From: Anaeramoeba flamelloides
Lineage: Eukaryota; Metamonada; Anaeramoebidae
NCBI GenBank assembly: GCA_027625915.1
Contig: JANTQA010000042.1
Span: forward strand, 2,430,001 to 2,494,000
Length of the DNA stretch: 64,000 nt
Direction of reading: 5' to 3'
In this document: one piece after another, positions 45,118 through 57,300 of the stretch
Numbering within the stretch: position 1 is the stretch's first letter
Layout: each line of letters starts with the position of its first letter
Made by a program: the position numbers and the translations under genes
The notes under the pieces: generated by a model
Seen by the model: the letters and a program-made list of their open reading frames with translations, nothing else
Database searches by the model: none
What the model was told of the DNA's origin: nothing

Positions 45118-47580
45118 ATGTTTGTTTTACAACCAAGAAACTTAAATTTCTCAATCAAAAAAGCACATCAACACCCTTTTATTAAAACAATTCAAACAAT
45201 ACCTCTCCCACGTGACAAAGAAATAACGCGATCTGACATGGCACTGCTGTGGATGAGAAGAGTCTTGGGCGTCAGTGATCTTACTCTGGGCGAAGCGTTC
45301 GCTCAAGAGGGATATTGCTTATTAAATGTAATCAATGTGATTTGCCCAACAAAATACAACAGGTTTTGTCAGATGAACCAAACAAAGCAGGTGCACTTTC
45401 ACAATTTGCAAGAATACAAAAAAACAGTCAAAATCCTTGGTCTGGAGAAAAACAATTTTTTTAAGATCGCAAAGTTTTTAGGAGGAGATCGGGCAGAGTA
45501 TGAAAAACTTGTTAACTCAATCTTGTTTTTGAAAAAGCAATATGAAAAAGAGGGTGTTATCAAAATGAAAGTGTTCCCCTACCGTACTTTTCATGTGGTG
45601 AACAAAATGGAATACGAAGCTCAAGAAGACTCTGACGAAGATTTGGCAGACCTATTTGAAGACACTTTTGGGGGAACTGCAGCACCTGAAGGTTTTATTA
45701 ACGAAGCGTTTGTTAAAAAATTTGATTATAGCCTTCACAATTATACAAATCTCTTTTATTATGCAAAAAAAAAGATGCAAAATTTGAAAAAAAAGAAGAG
45801 AAAACAACTTGCAAAGAACAAAAAGAAAAAACAGAACAGCAAAAAAAAGTCCAAATCTAAATATAAGGACAAGTACCAAAATAAACACAAAAACAAGCAC
45901 CCAAATAAGCTCAAAAGCAAGCACAAAAACAGGTCCACACGCAAACACAAATCGGAATTAAGACATAAAGAAAACCATAAACACAAACATGAACACAAAC
46001 ACAAGCAAACCCAATCAGTTTGTCATCAGAGCTTTCAAGATCGAGATTTGTCTAATAACGAAATACAAACCGGCTCAATGAAGAGAATCATGGTAAAGAA
46101 AGGTAAGGGCGGAATTCTCCAAAATCAAAATAATGCAAACAAGAAAAAACTCAAAAAGGCCAAAAGGCACACGAGCTTACCCAATTTTGGAACCGACAGC
46201 ACAAAGGAAGGGCAAACAACAAAAGTTAACCAAACAGAAGAAAATGATTACATTGATTTGTTTGGATCATTTTCGGGGGTTAGTGATGATGAATTTGATG
46301 AGTCTAAACTGTCGAGTTCGGTACTGAACATTTCAAGATCAAACTCTTCAAACAGTTTTCAAATGTGCCGTCTTCAAAGGAACAGCATCAACGAAAGTGA
46401 AAATGACCAGGAAAATGAAAAAAGTGAAAGGGCTAAAATTAAAAAAAAAAAAGATCAAGAGAAAAAGAAACTAAAATTCCCAACTAAGCAAACTTTCAAA
46501 AAAAAAATGAAATTGCAAGAAGGCGAATACCCCTTTGAACTGTTTAACCTTGAAAACATGGGGGGATCAATCTATTGCCGAAACAATTTGAAGGCCACGT
46601 TTTTAAATTTAAATAAATCCACTCATAATTGGTATATATACGAGATGTCCTTTGGAATGAATTTACTCAACGGCAAGAACCCAAAGTCTTTATTGAAAAA
46701 ATCCGGGGTAAGTGACAAGAACGTGTGCATTCACAAGACATATAAAAGCGCCCTGAAAAGCTATCAAATTGCAAAGGACTATTTAAAATTAGGAAGAGTG
46801 CGCATAACTCTAAAACTCTCCCACACAAAACACCTGAATTACGAACATGCACACCTCGTCATTGATCAGAGCGGGTTCAAAGTCTTCAATAATTGCTATG
46901 ACCAAATCGCCTTCCATAAATGGAAAACCCTATACTCCTATGGCATCAATAAACTGAATTTGAATCTCGCGTCAATTGAAATCTTCCAATCAAGTGTCTT
47001 TTACAAAGTTCAATTTGAAAGCTCCCTGGAGAAATGGATCACCCTTTTCACTTTAATACTCTTCAATATGAACGCAATGAAAAAAAACAATAAGATTATC
47101 GGCAAAAACGAAAACAAGGCCTTACATGATCCAAACCAATTTCGGATCCTATCCTTCCCCCAATTAATATACCCAAATAAAAAGTTTCTTGAGAAGCTCA
47201 GCGATTTCTCCCAAATTGATCAAAAAAACACCTCGAATTCAATAAACCAATACTGGGAAAATGGCGGTGTTAACTTTGAAATTTGCTTATTAATCAAGAA
47301 GCAGTACCCCGTTCAACCTTCCTTTTTGAAATTACGAAAAAATAAATTAAAAATCTTCACAGAAGATTTAACAAAATTATCAATCAATTGGAACCAAGGG
47401 ATCAAGGTTTACAAATACAGTTTAAATAGGAAACTTTTTCGTTTAGTTTGGATCAAAAATAACAAACAATACAATCGTGAACCCTCAATTATTATACTCA
47501 CCAAATCCGGTTCAGACCGAAGTTTGATTTACCGCTCAATTTATTATTTTGCCAAACAATACAAATTATCAAACAAATAG
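45118..47580 (+). CDS. Calponin-homology and PH-like domain protein
   Basis: 820 residues from the ATG at 45118 (context ATCCAATG); the open frame extends upstream only through a T run with no ATG, so a 5' exon cannot be excluded. Residues about 40-150 read as a calponin-homology domain (ALLWMRRVLGVSDLTLGEAF, AQEGYCLLNVINVICPTKYN, then an N-LQEYKKTVKILGL helix). About 210-310 is a very basic Lys/His tract of KHKNKHP-type repeats. After a Ser-rich acidic stretch, about 565-690 looks like a PH or FERM-F3 fold (RVRITLKLSHTKHL, FKVFNN, a final helix SLEKWITLFTLILFNMNAM), and about 735-815 like a second PH-like module (LKLRKNKLKIFTEDLTKLSI, ending DRSLIYRSIYYFAKQY). A membrane- or actin-associated adaptor is inferred. 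No close family recognised. Confidence 0.88.
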   Translation: MFVLQPRNLNFSIKKAHQHPFIKTIQTIPLPRDKEITRSDMALLWMRRVLGVSDLTLGEAFAQEGYCLLNVINVICPTKYNRFCQMNQTKQVHFHNLQEYKKTVKILGLEKNNFFKIAKFLGGDRAEYEKLVNSILFLKKQYEKEGVIKMKVFPYRTFHVVNKMEYEAQEDSDEDLADLFEDTFGGTAAPEGFINEAFVKKFDYSLHNYTNLFYYAKKKMQNLKKKKRKQLAKNKKKKQNSKKKSKSKYKDKYQNKHKNKHPNKLKSKHKNRSTRKHKSELRHKENHKHKHEHKHKQTQSVCHQSFQDRDLSNNEIQTGSMKRIMVKKGKGGILQNQNNANKKKLKKAKRHTSLPNFGTDSTKEGQTTKVNQTEENDYIDLFGSFSGVSDDEFDESKLSSSVLNISRSNSSNSFQMCRLQRNSINESENDQENEKSERAKIKKKKDQEKKKLKFPTKQTFKKKMKLQEGEYPFELFNLENMGGSIYCRNNLKATFLNLNKSTHNWYIYEMSFGMNLLNGKNPKSLLKKSGVSDKNVCIHKTYKSALKSYQIAKDYLKLGRVRITLKLSHTKHLNYEHAHLVIDQSGFKVFNNCYDQIAFHKWKTLYSYGINKLNLNLASIEIFQSSVFYKVQFESSLEKWITLFTLILFNMNAMKKNNKIIGKNENKALHDPNQFRILSFPQLIYPNKKFLEKLSDFSQIDQKNTSNSINQYWENGGVNFEICLLIKKQYPVQPSFLKLRKNKLKIFTEDLTKLSINWNQGIKVYKYSLNRKLFRLVWIKNNKQYNREPSIIILTKSGSDRSLIYRSIYYFAKQYKLSNK

Positions 47581-48819
47581 AGAAATAACTTTTTTACATT
47601 CTAGAATTACACCACCCTCCTCTTTTTTTTAATTTTCTTTTAAATTCATATATCAACCTTAAAATAATTTTTTGAACATATTTTTATTTTTATTTTCATT
47701 TTCATTTTTTTATATTATTATTAATGTTTGTTTAAAAATATTTGAAAAGTATCCGCTTTTGCAGAGATTTTTAAAAAAATGAGATTAATGACAAGAATAA
47801 CACAACTTCCTATAAATACTTTCAAGATGTTTTCGAACTTTCAGACTTACAGTCTGTAAGATTTCAGTTTCTGGTATTCTTTCATATTTTTTCAAATTTC
47901 AAATACTTGATCAAACTTTTATAATTTTTTAAAAAAGTGTAAAAAAAGTATTAATTTAGAAAAGATAGCATTTTGAATTTAATTGAAATTTTTGAAAGTT
48001 ATCAAAAAGAAAAATATTTGTTAACATTCAATAACCTAGAAACTCTTTTTATAAAAACCGAAAAGAGGAAAGCTGTTTAAATTACTTTTTTTTTAAAGTT
48101 TGAATTGGAAAAAGTTCTAAATTGAGAGTTTTTGATTTTTGATCTTGCAATTCTTTTCAAAATTTAGAACAAATCAAAAAAACAAAGCTTTGTTAAGGAA
48201 AAAAATTGACTACAATTTTTGTGCTATTTTTGTTGTGTTTGAAATATAATAATGTTTATTTTTTTAAAACATTTTTTTTTTGATTTGTTCTGAAAGTATT
48301 TTTATTTTATTTTTTAATTTATTTTATTGTTAATCTATTCTGAAAAACCAGACCAAGTATTTATTTTTTTTCAAAACGATCGACTTTTATCAAACTAGAA
48401 AACAAATATTTTTCAGAGTAATTAATTAAAAAAAAATTTTAATCAAAGAAATAATATTGAAAATCGAAAATACTCAAAATTATTTTAGCAACTTAAAAAA
48501 CACTTATTGAAGTACTTTTTAAGAAATTATAAAATATATATATACCCGAGTTTTATCGAAAAGCTTGGGTTTTTATGAAAAAAAATTTTTTAGGTTAAAA
48601 TATAACATTGGAAAGAATATATATTTTTAGGAATATTGCCCACTCATTTCTGTGTGAAAATAATTGGTATCTTAAAAGTCTGTAACATTTGTCCCAATTG
48701 CTAAATGGGATTAAAAAAACGAGAGAAAATTTCTTTTGAAAGACAATTCCAAATTACGAATCATAATCAAAACAAGTCATATTTCCAAACAGAATCCAAA
48801 AATAACTGGGTAATATTTA

Positions 48820-49014
48820 CAGTCAGCTCCACTTTTAAGACACAAACTTTCAACGAAATTTAAGGCACAAAAAAATCTCAAATTAAGGCACAAAATTTGT
48901 AATTTTTTTTTTACAATTTATTTAACTAGAATCTGAATGTTGTACCTTAATTTGAGATTTTTATTGTGCCTTAAATTTCGTTGAAAGTTTGTGCCTTAAA
49001 AGTGGAACTGACTG
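48820..49014. mobile_element. CAGTC hairpin element, copy F
   Basis: One of the best-preserved copies: CAGTCAGCTCCACTTTTAAG start, GTGGAACTGACTG end, TA on both sides. Arms pair over roughly 85 bases; motifs AAGGCACA (left) and TGTGCCTT (right) intact at most positions. Confidence 0.92.
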
Positions 49015-49277
49015 TAACTATACACTGCCCTACCAACAAACCAATTTAAACCAAACATTATTTAACTAACCACTCAATAATAGAAATTGAGTCAAACAAA
49101 CATACCTTAACTAAAAACACAACCCACACCAACACCTAACACAACTCTTATCAAATTGGAATATATGTTGTAATACACATTTACTAATACTAACAAATAC
49201 AAATATAATCAAATAAACTCTTAAGTTTCCAAAGAATTATCAGAACCTTGAAACTTTAGAATTCAATATAAACTCGA

Positions 49278-49819
49278 TTTCACTCAAAGGGGCCCAGCCA
49301 AAAATGAAAAAGTCACTTTATTTTTAAGAATCAACCTTAGATTGTTTAGAAATACGAGAAATAATAAACTTCATATAAGTGTCCATAATTATAAAAGAAA
49401 CCCCTGAACAAACCATAAATTTCAAAAAAAAAAAAATGTTAAAAAATTTTTTGTGCACCATTCATTGGAACGTCTCGTGCAAAATTCTCAATTTCTTGAG
49501 GTAATTAAAATCGTTGATAATAAGATTTTTTACTTGTAAATGTATGAATTTTAAAAGAACATACAAAGCCTAACTTTTCTTAACGTTAATTTTGGTTTTC
49601 AAACATTTTTTTTTTCAAAGTAAATTTTTAAAGAAGAAAAGAAAAAAAAAAAAAAAAAAAAAAAAGCAAAAAGCAAAAAACAAAAAAAACAAAATTTTAC
49701 AAAATGAGAAAAAATGATTTTGATCTAAAAATTGAAAATTTTAGTTTGATAAGAGTAATGAAGTAAACTCATAGAATGTCTTCCATTTCTTCAATAAAAC
49801 TGGGCCCCTTTGACTGAAA
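49278..49819. mobile_element. H-family element, copy 2
   Basis: Left TTTCACTCAAAGGGGCCCAG and right CTGGGCCCCTTTGACTGAAA match as inverted repeats at 19 of 20 positions. 542 bp, shorter than copy 1, with a long A run (49643-49664). Part of its interior resembles 61900-62290. Confidence 0.8.
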
Positions 49820-52089
49820 AAGAATTTATATTTATATTAAAGTTGAATTGTTATTTTAATTTAAATATTTATCTTTAAACAATATCAATAGACTAAAAAT
49901 CATATTAACAAGCCACTACAATCGACCAAAGATAATATTTTTTTTCAAATTTGAGGAATTGTAAAAATTTAGCTATTAATTAAAGTGATTAATACCAGAC
50001 CATTGTGAAAACCGAATAAATTTGAAATAAAAATTATTATTAAACCAAAACATAATACAATTTCAACATTTAGCTGATATTTTGAATTTAGAACTGAAAA
50101 AAAAAAAAAAAAAAAAACTAAAAAAATATACCAATAAAGTGATAATATTTGCAATTATTAAATTTATAATTCCTAGTTCAAAGATTGAATTAATAGATTA
50201 ATTAGGTATATTTTAAAGATACTATTTTCTTTTCTAAAATAAGGTTGAGAAAAAAGCTAGTACTCAAAAAAAAAAAAAGGAGTTTAAGAAAAAAAAAGAA
50301 GAAGAAAGATAAAAATAACTACGAATTAATGTAGAATATAGAATTTAAATATTTGGTTTACTCTTGTTTTTTTTTTTTTTTTTTTTTAATAAGATTTGAT
50401 TACTATAGCAATATTACCCATTTCCCAGAACTATAGCTGATTAGTGAAAGTTAGTTTTCATAAAAATAAAAAGATATTTTAATTTTTTTTTTAACTAACC
50501 ATGAATATCAAATCTTCGAAATAGACTTTTAGCATAATATTTTCATTTAAAGTACTCAAAGAATAGGAGTAATTCAAAAAAAAACTACCTTTGACCTAAA
50601 GGAATTTCTCAAAATAGAATCCATGTTTTTTCAGGGTATAAAATAACCCATTATCCAAAATATTACTTTAAATCAAATCACCTTTCAAGATAAAATACTT
50701 GATCTTCAAGTAAAAATTTAATTTATGAATTGAATTCTTTTTGATTTTTTTGATGTATTTTCGTATCTTTATCAATTTTTTTTTCTTTTATTATCACACA
50801 AATCCACTATAATATTTAACTCTAAGTTGTGAAACAAATTTTTATATTTAATTCTTCATCGTTTAAAATTTATTTTTAACACCTCTTAATAAATCTATTC
50901 TTGTCTTTTTTTCCAAAAAAAAAAAAAGATGTTATCTTTATTTCAAAATTAATTTAATTTAGTAAAAAAAAAAACAATGAAAAGGAAAAAAAAATAGTAT
51001 GTATTAAAAAAAGATTACAAAAATGAAATTTTTTATTAAAATTATTCATAAAAAACATTATTAAATATATAAAAATAAATAATTATCTTTACCAAACAAT
51101 CAAAAAATTGATTTTTTATAATTATATGTTAACCAATTCTAGATTTTTTTTTGAAAAAACGGATTTTTTTCTCAAATAAAACTACAAAAATGAATAATAA
51201 AAAAGTTTCAAATCTATTAAAATTACAACAAATATCCTTATACTTTTGTTTTTTAATTATTTTAGTTCAATGTTAGCTATCATCTATAATGTTAATTGGG
51301 ATTTACATTAGAAATGGTTATAAAGGGACTCACCAAGAGCTATTTTTTTTTAATTAGAGAAGGGATTTAAAACAAAAAAGTACATTTAAAGGCAAACTAC
51401 CTTGAAAAAAAAACGTTAATTATAGAGCAGAGTTTTAAGGAATTATTTTTTAAAAATATTTATATTTTTTTATTGAAACAGTGTATTTATGATGAAAAAC
51501 ATATTAGAACTTTAAGACTGCCATTTCTATCTTTATTGTTTTGATATAGAAATACCCACTTTGTTAGGTTACAAGTTTGGACTTGATGAACGAGAAATAT
51601 TATATTGTTTGAAGAGATGTAAGATGATATTGAGGAGTTCGAAGAATGATGATTAATATAATCTTAGCACCAGAAAAATATCATATTTTGAGTCTGTAAG
51701 GGGATCCAAAAAGAAGATATATAATCAGTGATCACTGAAAAAATGAAACGTTATGAGATACTATTTATTTTTGGAACTTGAATCTAGCTGGTAATTGACA
51801 AACAACAAACTACACAAAATTAACCAGAACAACAAATTTGTTATTTTTTTAAAGGTACTTTGAATAACTTGTTCTATAAAAGATCTTATTCTCCCAATGA
51901 ATTATTAAAAATAATGAAGCTAAATTTAAATTTTTAATCAGTCGAGATAAAACCTCCTTAAAATTTTACAGAGATAAACCAAATCGCACATCTGTTTAAT
52001 GGGATCTATTTTCTCCTTTATTCTCCCGTTTGTCAGCCAATTCCGAAAATGGTTAAATATAAAAACCTGCAAACACCTAGAATACTTAA

Positions 52090-52730
52090 CAATCAATCTT
52101 TTTGAACATTCCTCTAAAATTTCTTGACTTTACATAATAAAACAAAATTTTTTTCTGTTTTTTTTTCTAAACATTTAATATTTTTTTTATGTTACTTTTC
52201 AAAAGTTTTTATTAATAGTCTCTTTTTTTCTATTTTTGAAGAAAACGGTTAACTAACAATTTTTTTTTTAACAAATGATATTTCTTTTTCTTCGATATGA
52301 GAAAAAACAATATTTATATTGAGATATTGTTTTCAATATTGAAATTGGATTCGTTCATTTCCCAAACATTCCCCAAATTACGAGTCACTTTTTTTTAATT
52401 TTTTCTAGAACAAGTAATTTCGTTCCTTGGACCAAAATATACAATTGGTTTGAAATTCTTGACAATTGGAAATACCACTGTTATCAATTTAACAAGGTCG
52501 TAAATTTTTTTGGTTAAAATCTTCTAAAATAACTTTAAATAATATTTTTACAGACAATTTTTATTAGTCAAAATATTTAATTATTTTACTTAGTTAGAAT
52601 TGGATATAAGAAGATTAGTAAATTTTCAAACTTTACCGATTAATACAAGGAATTTACAAAACCTTTCCACAACAACTACAATATCACCTTAATTTTAAAG
52701 AGTTCTAATCTCTTTCTTATATGTAGTTAT
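52090..52730 (+). repeat. Repeat family G, copy 2
   Basis: Same orientation as 18200-18870 with collinear landmarks but many substitutions. No coding frame. Confidence 0.55.
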
Positions 52731-53256
52731 AAAAAATTATTTTCTTTAAATTTCACAAAGAAAAAGTTAATATTTAACAAAAAATTGATAGAACATTTAT
52801 GGATATTATATTGTTGGTTTTGTTGATCTTATAATTTGTATGTTTTCTAGATGGACAGGTTCGGTTTTTAATTCAAATATAGAGTTTAACAAATCCTATA
52901 TGATTTATTTTAAATCGATTAAAACAAGATAGTCCTTAAAAAATAATTATGTTTTCAAATAGTGAATTTTCTTTTTGGTTGTGATCTAACCAACAATAAA
53001 AACCATCACGTATAATACCCAAACTGAAAACATAAGTGATCTTAAAAAATCAACAATTATTATTATCACAAAGTCTAATTCTATTTTCATCAAGAAAGAC
53101 ACAAAATAACTTGAAGTGAGTGAAAAATATTAGGTGTTTCTACCACTGGTTATCATTGTAAGAAAAGAAATTGAAATCATGATGAGACAAAATTTTCTAT
53201 TTGAGAATCTCTTGACTTTTATTTTTTTTACTTCTATTTTCCAATAATTTTATCAA

Positions 53257-54060
53257 ATGTCCAAAAGAGGAAGAGGTGGTGCCACCGGAAACAAATTCAA
53301 AATTTCAGTTGGTCTTCCAACAGCAGCCATTGTTAATTGTGCAGACAACACAGGTGCTAAAAATTTATACATTATTGGTGTAAAAGGTGTACAAGGAAGA
53401 TTAAATAGATTACCTGGTGCAAGTGTTGGTGATATGGTAAATTTTTTTCTTTTCTTTTTTTTTTTTTTTTTTTTTACAGAAAACCAAAAAGCAATTTTTT
53501 AATTTTTTTTGTTTTCTATATTTTTTTATTTTATTACAACAACTTAAAAATCAAAAGATCATTTGCTCAGTCAAAAAAGGAAAACCAGATCTCAGAAAAA
53601 AAGGTATTTTGAATAATTTTTTACTTTTTCTTTTTTTTTTTTTGTTTTTATGAACGCTTCTTGAAGATTTTTTTTATGAACGCTTTTTTGCTTTTTTATT
53701 TTTTTTTTATTTTTTCAAAATGAAAAAAAGAAATTTTTGTTATTTTTTTTTTTCCTTCCAACACAATCTTCTTTCTTCACTACGAAACACTAACAACAAA
53801 CTGCTCTTAATTTTACTTTGGTAATTAATTTTTTTTTTTGTCTTTCTTCTTCGAACTAAAAAGTTTTAGCAGGTGTTATTGTAAGACAAAAAAAAGCATG
53901 GAGAAGAAGAGAAGGCGTCTATATCTTTTTTGAAGACAATGCAGGCGTAATTGTCAACCCAAACGGTGAAATGAAAGGATCCGTCGTTAATGGACCTGTT
54001 GCAAAAGAGTGTGCAGATATCTGGCCAAGAATTGCAAGTAACGCAAGCTCTATCATTTAA
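53257..54060 (+). CDS. 60S ribosomal protein uL14 (L23), three exons
   Basis: Exons 53257-53436, 53558-53603 and 53864-54060 join in frame across GT-AG introns of 121 and 260 bp (acceptors AAAAG and TAAAAAG, so pyrimidine tracts before AG are not required here). The product is 140 residues, exactly the usual eukaryotic length. Diagnostic stretches: [98 protein letters not shown]. It sits at the large-subunit interface near the factor-binding site. The second intron contains an imperfect duplication (TGAACGCTT twice, 53651-53686). Confidence 0.97.
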
Positions 54061-56064
54061 ACAATCTTAATTTGTTGGACAATTTGAATGATTAGATATA
54101 ACATACCATCCCAATAAAATTACAATTTTGATAATCTGATTATGAATTTTTTTTATTTCCATTTCCAAAATTTGAAAGAATTCATAAATAATCTTCAGGC
54201 AATAAATAGAATCTGTTACTTTGATTTTTACTGCCAGAGTCTTATTATCCTTTTAGCTTTTTTTTTTTTTTCTCAAAACAATTTTGTTTACAGATCACTG
54301 AATTTCAATTAATGAGAAATTCCGTTTAATTTGACAATTTTTTTCCCTCGTGTTAAACCCCCATCGTAGAATTTAAAAGGTAATTAATAGATGAACTTTG
54401 TAGATTGTGAGATTAGTTACATAGAATTAATAATACAGCGGAAAAAAAAAAAGTCTTTATTTAATTTTCTTTAATGAGCAACACATTAAGCAAATCTTTT
54501 CATTTTCTTTTGCTTCTTCAGATCTAAAAATCAAACAAAAAGGATCGGTTCTTCTTTTCAAAAAATCCTTGTGTCTCTTTGGGCTTTGACTTTTCAGCCT
54601 ATTATTTAGCAACTAAGATATCTTTTTCAGAAATGAGATATAAATAAAATGCCAATTAATTTTTAACCGTGGTGATTGAACAAGAAAGATTTTTTTATTA
54701 GATTATATAATTTGTGAATAATGAGATGAAAAAACTGTTTCCAAAGAGGTATGTTTAAAATTTTAAATCCCAGATGATATCGCAATGCAAATTATGAATT
54801 TGTTTTTTTTTTTTGGAAATTTTGATTCTAAAAGAAACCTATTGATATTGGCTTTATTAATATGATTGTTGTTTATTCTTGGAATATTTTTTTTTGTCTC
54901 TCTTTTGAAAATAATATAATAGAACCCATACTTTTTCATGGAAAATTGAAAACTTATAAAAAGTATAGATTAGCAAAGTATGATTTCCTAAGATAAATTT
55001 TTTTTAACATTTTTTTTTAATTTTTTGAAAACAAAAGGAAATAATTGTAGAAAATAATTGATCTAAAATTAAGAGAAATAAATATTATAGATAATTGATT
55101 CACATATTTTATTATTATTTATTGGTGATTAGTTTATATTTTTTTTTTTTTTCAAAAGAAAAAAAAATTGGTAGATAATTTCTGATCTACCCAATATTTA
55201 ATTTAATTTATTTCAAACATTATTTTTCTAAAGAAAACCTAATTCTATAATTTTGAAACAGATAAAACATTTAAAGAATCTCAATAATAAGATTTACATT
55301 CAATTTGGGAACAATTTTGATTTTTGAGCTATTTTTTTTTTTTTTCTCGTTTCTATTTTCATTTAATTTTTTCAGTTCTGTAATTTGTTGTGTTAAATCG
55401 AGGATGTTTTTTGAAATTATTAATATAAAGTTCAATTTTCATGAAATGGAAAAAGAAAAATAAAATTAGCTGATGGTATCTAACTTTTTGACCGATCAAT
55501 AATTATTAGTTTAATTCAAAAAAATTCTTCATAATATTTTTTGTTCTACTTATTTCATTATTTTGATTATACAGTCTTTCCAAGTCTACCATAAAATTTT
55601 AAATAAAACAGATTTGAATAATAACTCTTATTTCCGAATTTTTTGAAAATAGAAAATAAGAATAGAAAAATCAATTATGTTTTATTTAAAATTGTATGGT
55701 AGCCTTGGAACGGCTGTACCTATTTTTATTTTTTCATTTTTTTTTCAATCTGTATATAAACTATTAAACTATAAAAACCTTAATATTTGACAATTTAACA
55801 CCAATTTAATAACATGATTTTGAAAAAATCAAAAAAATTTATCTTTTTAACTATTTTTATTTCAAGTCTTAAATTTTTTGGTATCAAATCTCGAAATAAA
55901 TAAAATGTGATAAACTTTGAAATTAAATTATTTTAATGTAAAGAAAAATAACACGAGAAGATGATATTTTGAATATATGCCACACTACAAAAGAATTGAT
56001 AATAATAATAAAAATACCACCAGTAACATTATAACAAACAATTTCCCAAATATGGCATTTTCCA

Positions 56065-56480
56065 CAGTTCCCAAAATGATTACATTTTTGGAATTTTTAG
56101 AAAGATAAAAATTTAAAATTAGAATCATAATATTAAAACAATTTCAATGGGATTATTTTTTATCAACATTATCTACTTGCTAAAGTCACTTTTCGAATAA
56201 TTTTTCAGAAATATCAAAGATTGTTTCATTCTTATCCCAATGGAAATAAAAATTGAATTTTTTTATTTGTTATACAAATATCTATTAAAAAAAAAAAAAG
56301 ACAATTATCATTTGATTCAAATAAAAAATAATTTACTTTCAAGAAATAAATATAAATTACACAAGGTTGGTGAAAATATGATTAAAACTAAAATCCTAGG
56401 AATATAACTCCCAACTTTAAATTTGCTAACAGAAATAAGTAGAAACTTTTTAATAATAAAAACAATCTATTTATTAATTA
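56065..56480 (+). repeat. Repeat family D, second copy
   Basis: Matches 31268-31600: GTTCCCAAAATGATTACATT, TTTGGAATTTTTAGAA, AAAGTCACTT, and the tail ACAAGGTTGGTGAAAATATG / ATTAAAACTAAAAT. Coding continuity seen in the first copy is lost here. Confidence 0.55.
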
Positions 56481-56869
56481 TTAAAAGCTGTTAATGATGA
56501 TAATCCACGAAAAAAACAACTTTTATAAATAAATAGGTTGAAAAATTCTTTTTTAAAAAAAGGAATCATTTAATTTCTTTTAATATAAAAAAGAATCAAA
56601 ATGTAAATTATGCTTATATAGCCATGATTTATTTTACAAATTAAATGTTATTAAAATTTCTAAATAATAAAATTTCATAAAAAATAAACTATAATTTAAA
56701 ATTTTTGATAATGTTGAAATAATAATAGAATTACAATGTAACACCTTTCTTCAGTTTAGAAATAATTTTAATTTTTGAAAGATGAAAAATAATATATATT
56801 CTATTCAAAGTTAACCCAGTTATAGTAAATAAATTAAATATATATAACAAAGATTTCAATTTAGATAAG

Positions 56870-57300
56870 AAGAAAAAATTTATTTAAGAAATTTCAAAAT
56901 TGAAACTATTTTTTAACATTTTTACTTTTTTTTTTTCTTCGTTTTTTTTTTTGAACCTAATCATTATTAATGTGTAATTTTTATTTTGTTAACAAAATCT
57001 CGAGACACCAAATAAAAAACATATTCTTCTAATGTTACTAAAACAGTAAAAATGATTGTTGAAAAATTCATATTTATTTTTATTGGGATTTTATTTGATC
57101 TTCAATTAAAGATCAAAATGAATCATCCTGTTTTTCTTCATATAACATTTAAATTTGAGTTTTCAATTTTTTGAGAAAATATATGAATTTATTAAATTTC
57201 TTTCAAACTGGTTTCAACAATTATTTTAGGTGTATTATTCTATTTATTTAATTATATGTACTTCAAAGGTCAATTATTAAAAATAATTATTATTGGAAAA
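56870..57300 (+). repeat. H-family, copy 3 (internal part)
   Basis: Collinear with 40180-40800: TTTCAAAATTGAAA, CTAATGTTACT against CTAATGTCATT, AAAATGATTGTTGAAAAATT, a GATCTT-C block, TCAACAATT, GTGTATTA, CTTCAAAGGTCAATTAT. Termini not recognisable; a C run at 57609-57620 lies beyond the right side. Confidence 0.55.

Larger units (their letters stand above)
47581..53256. other. Long repeat-rich intergenic region
   Basis: About 5.7 kb with a hairpin element (48820-49014), H-family copy 2 (49278-49819), long A/T homopolymers, and repeat G copy 2 (52090-52730). No gene frame seen; the uL14 promoter should lie at the right end. Confidence 0.5.
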
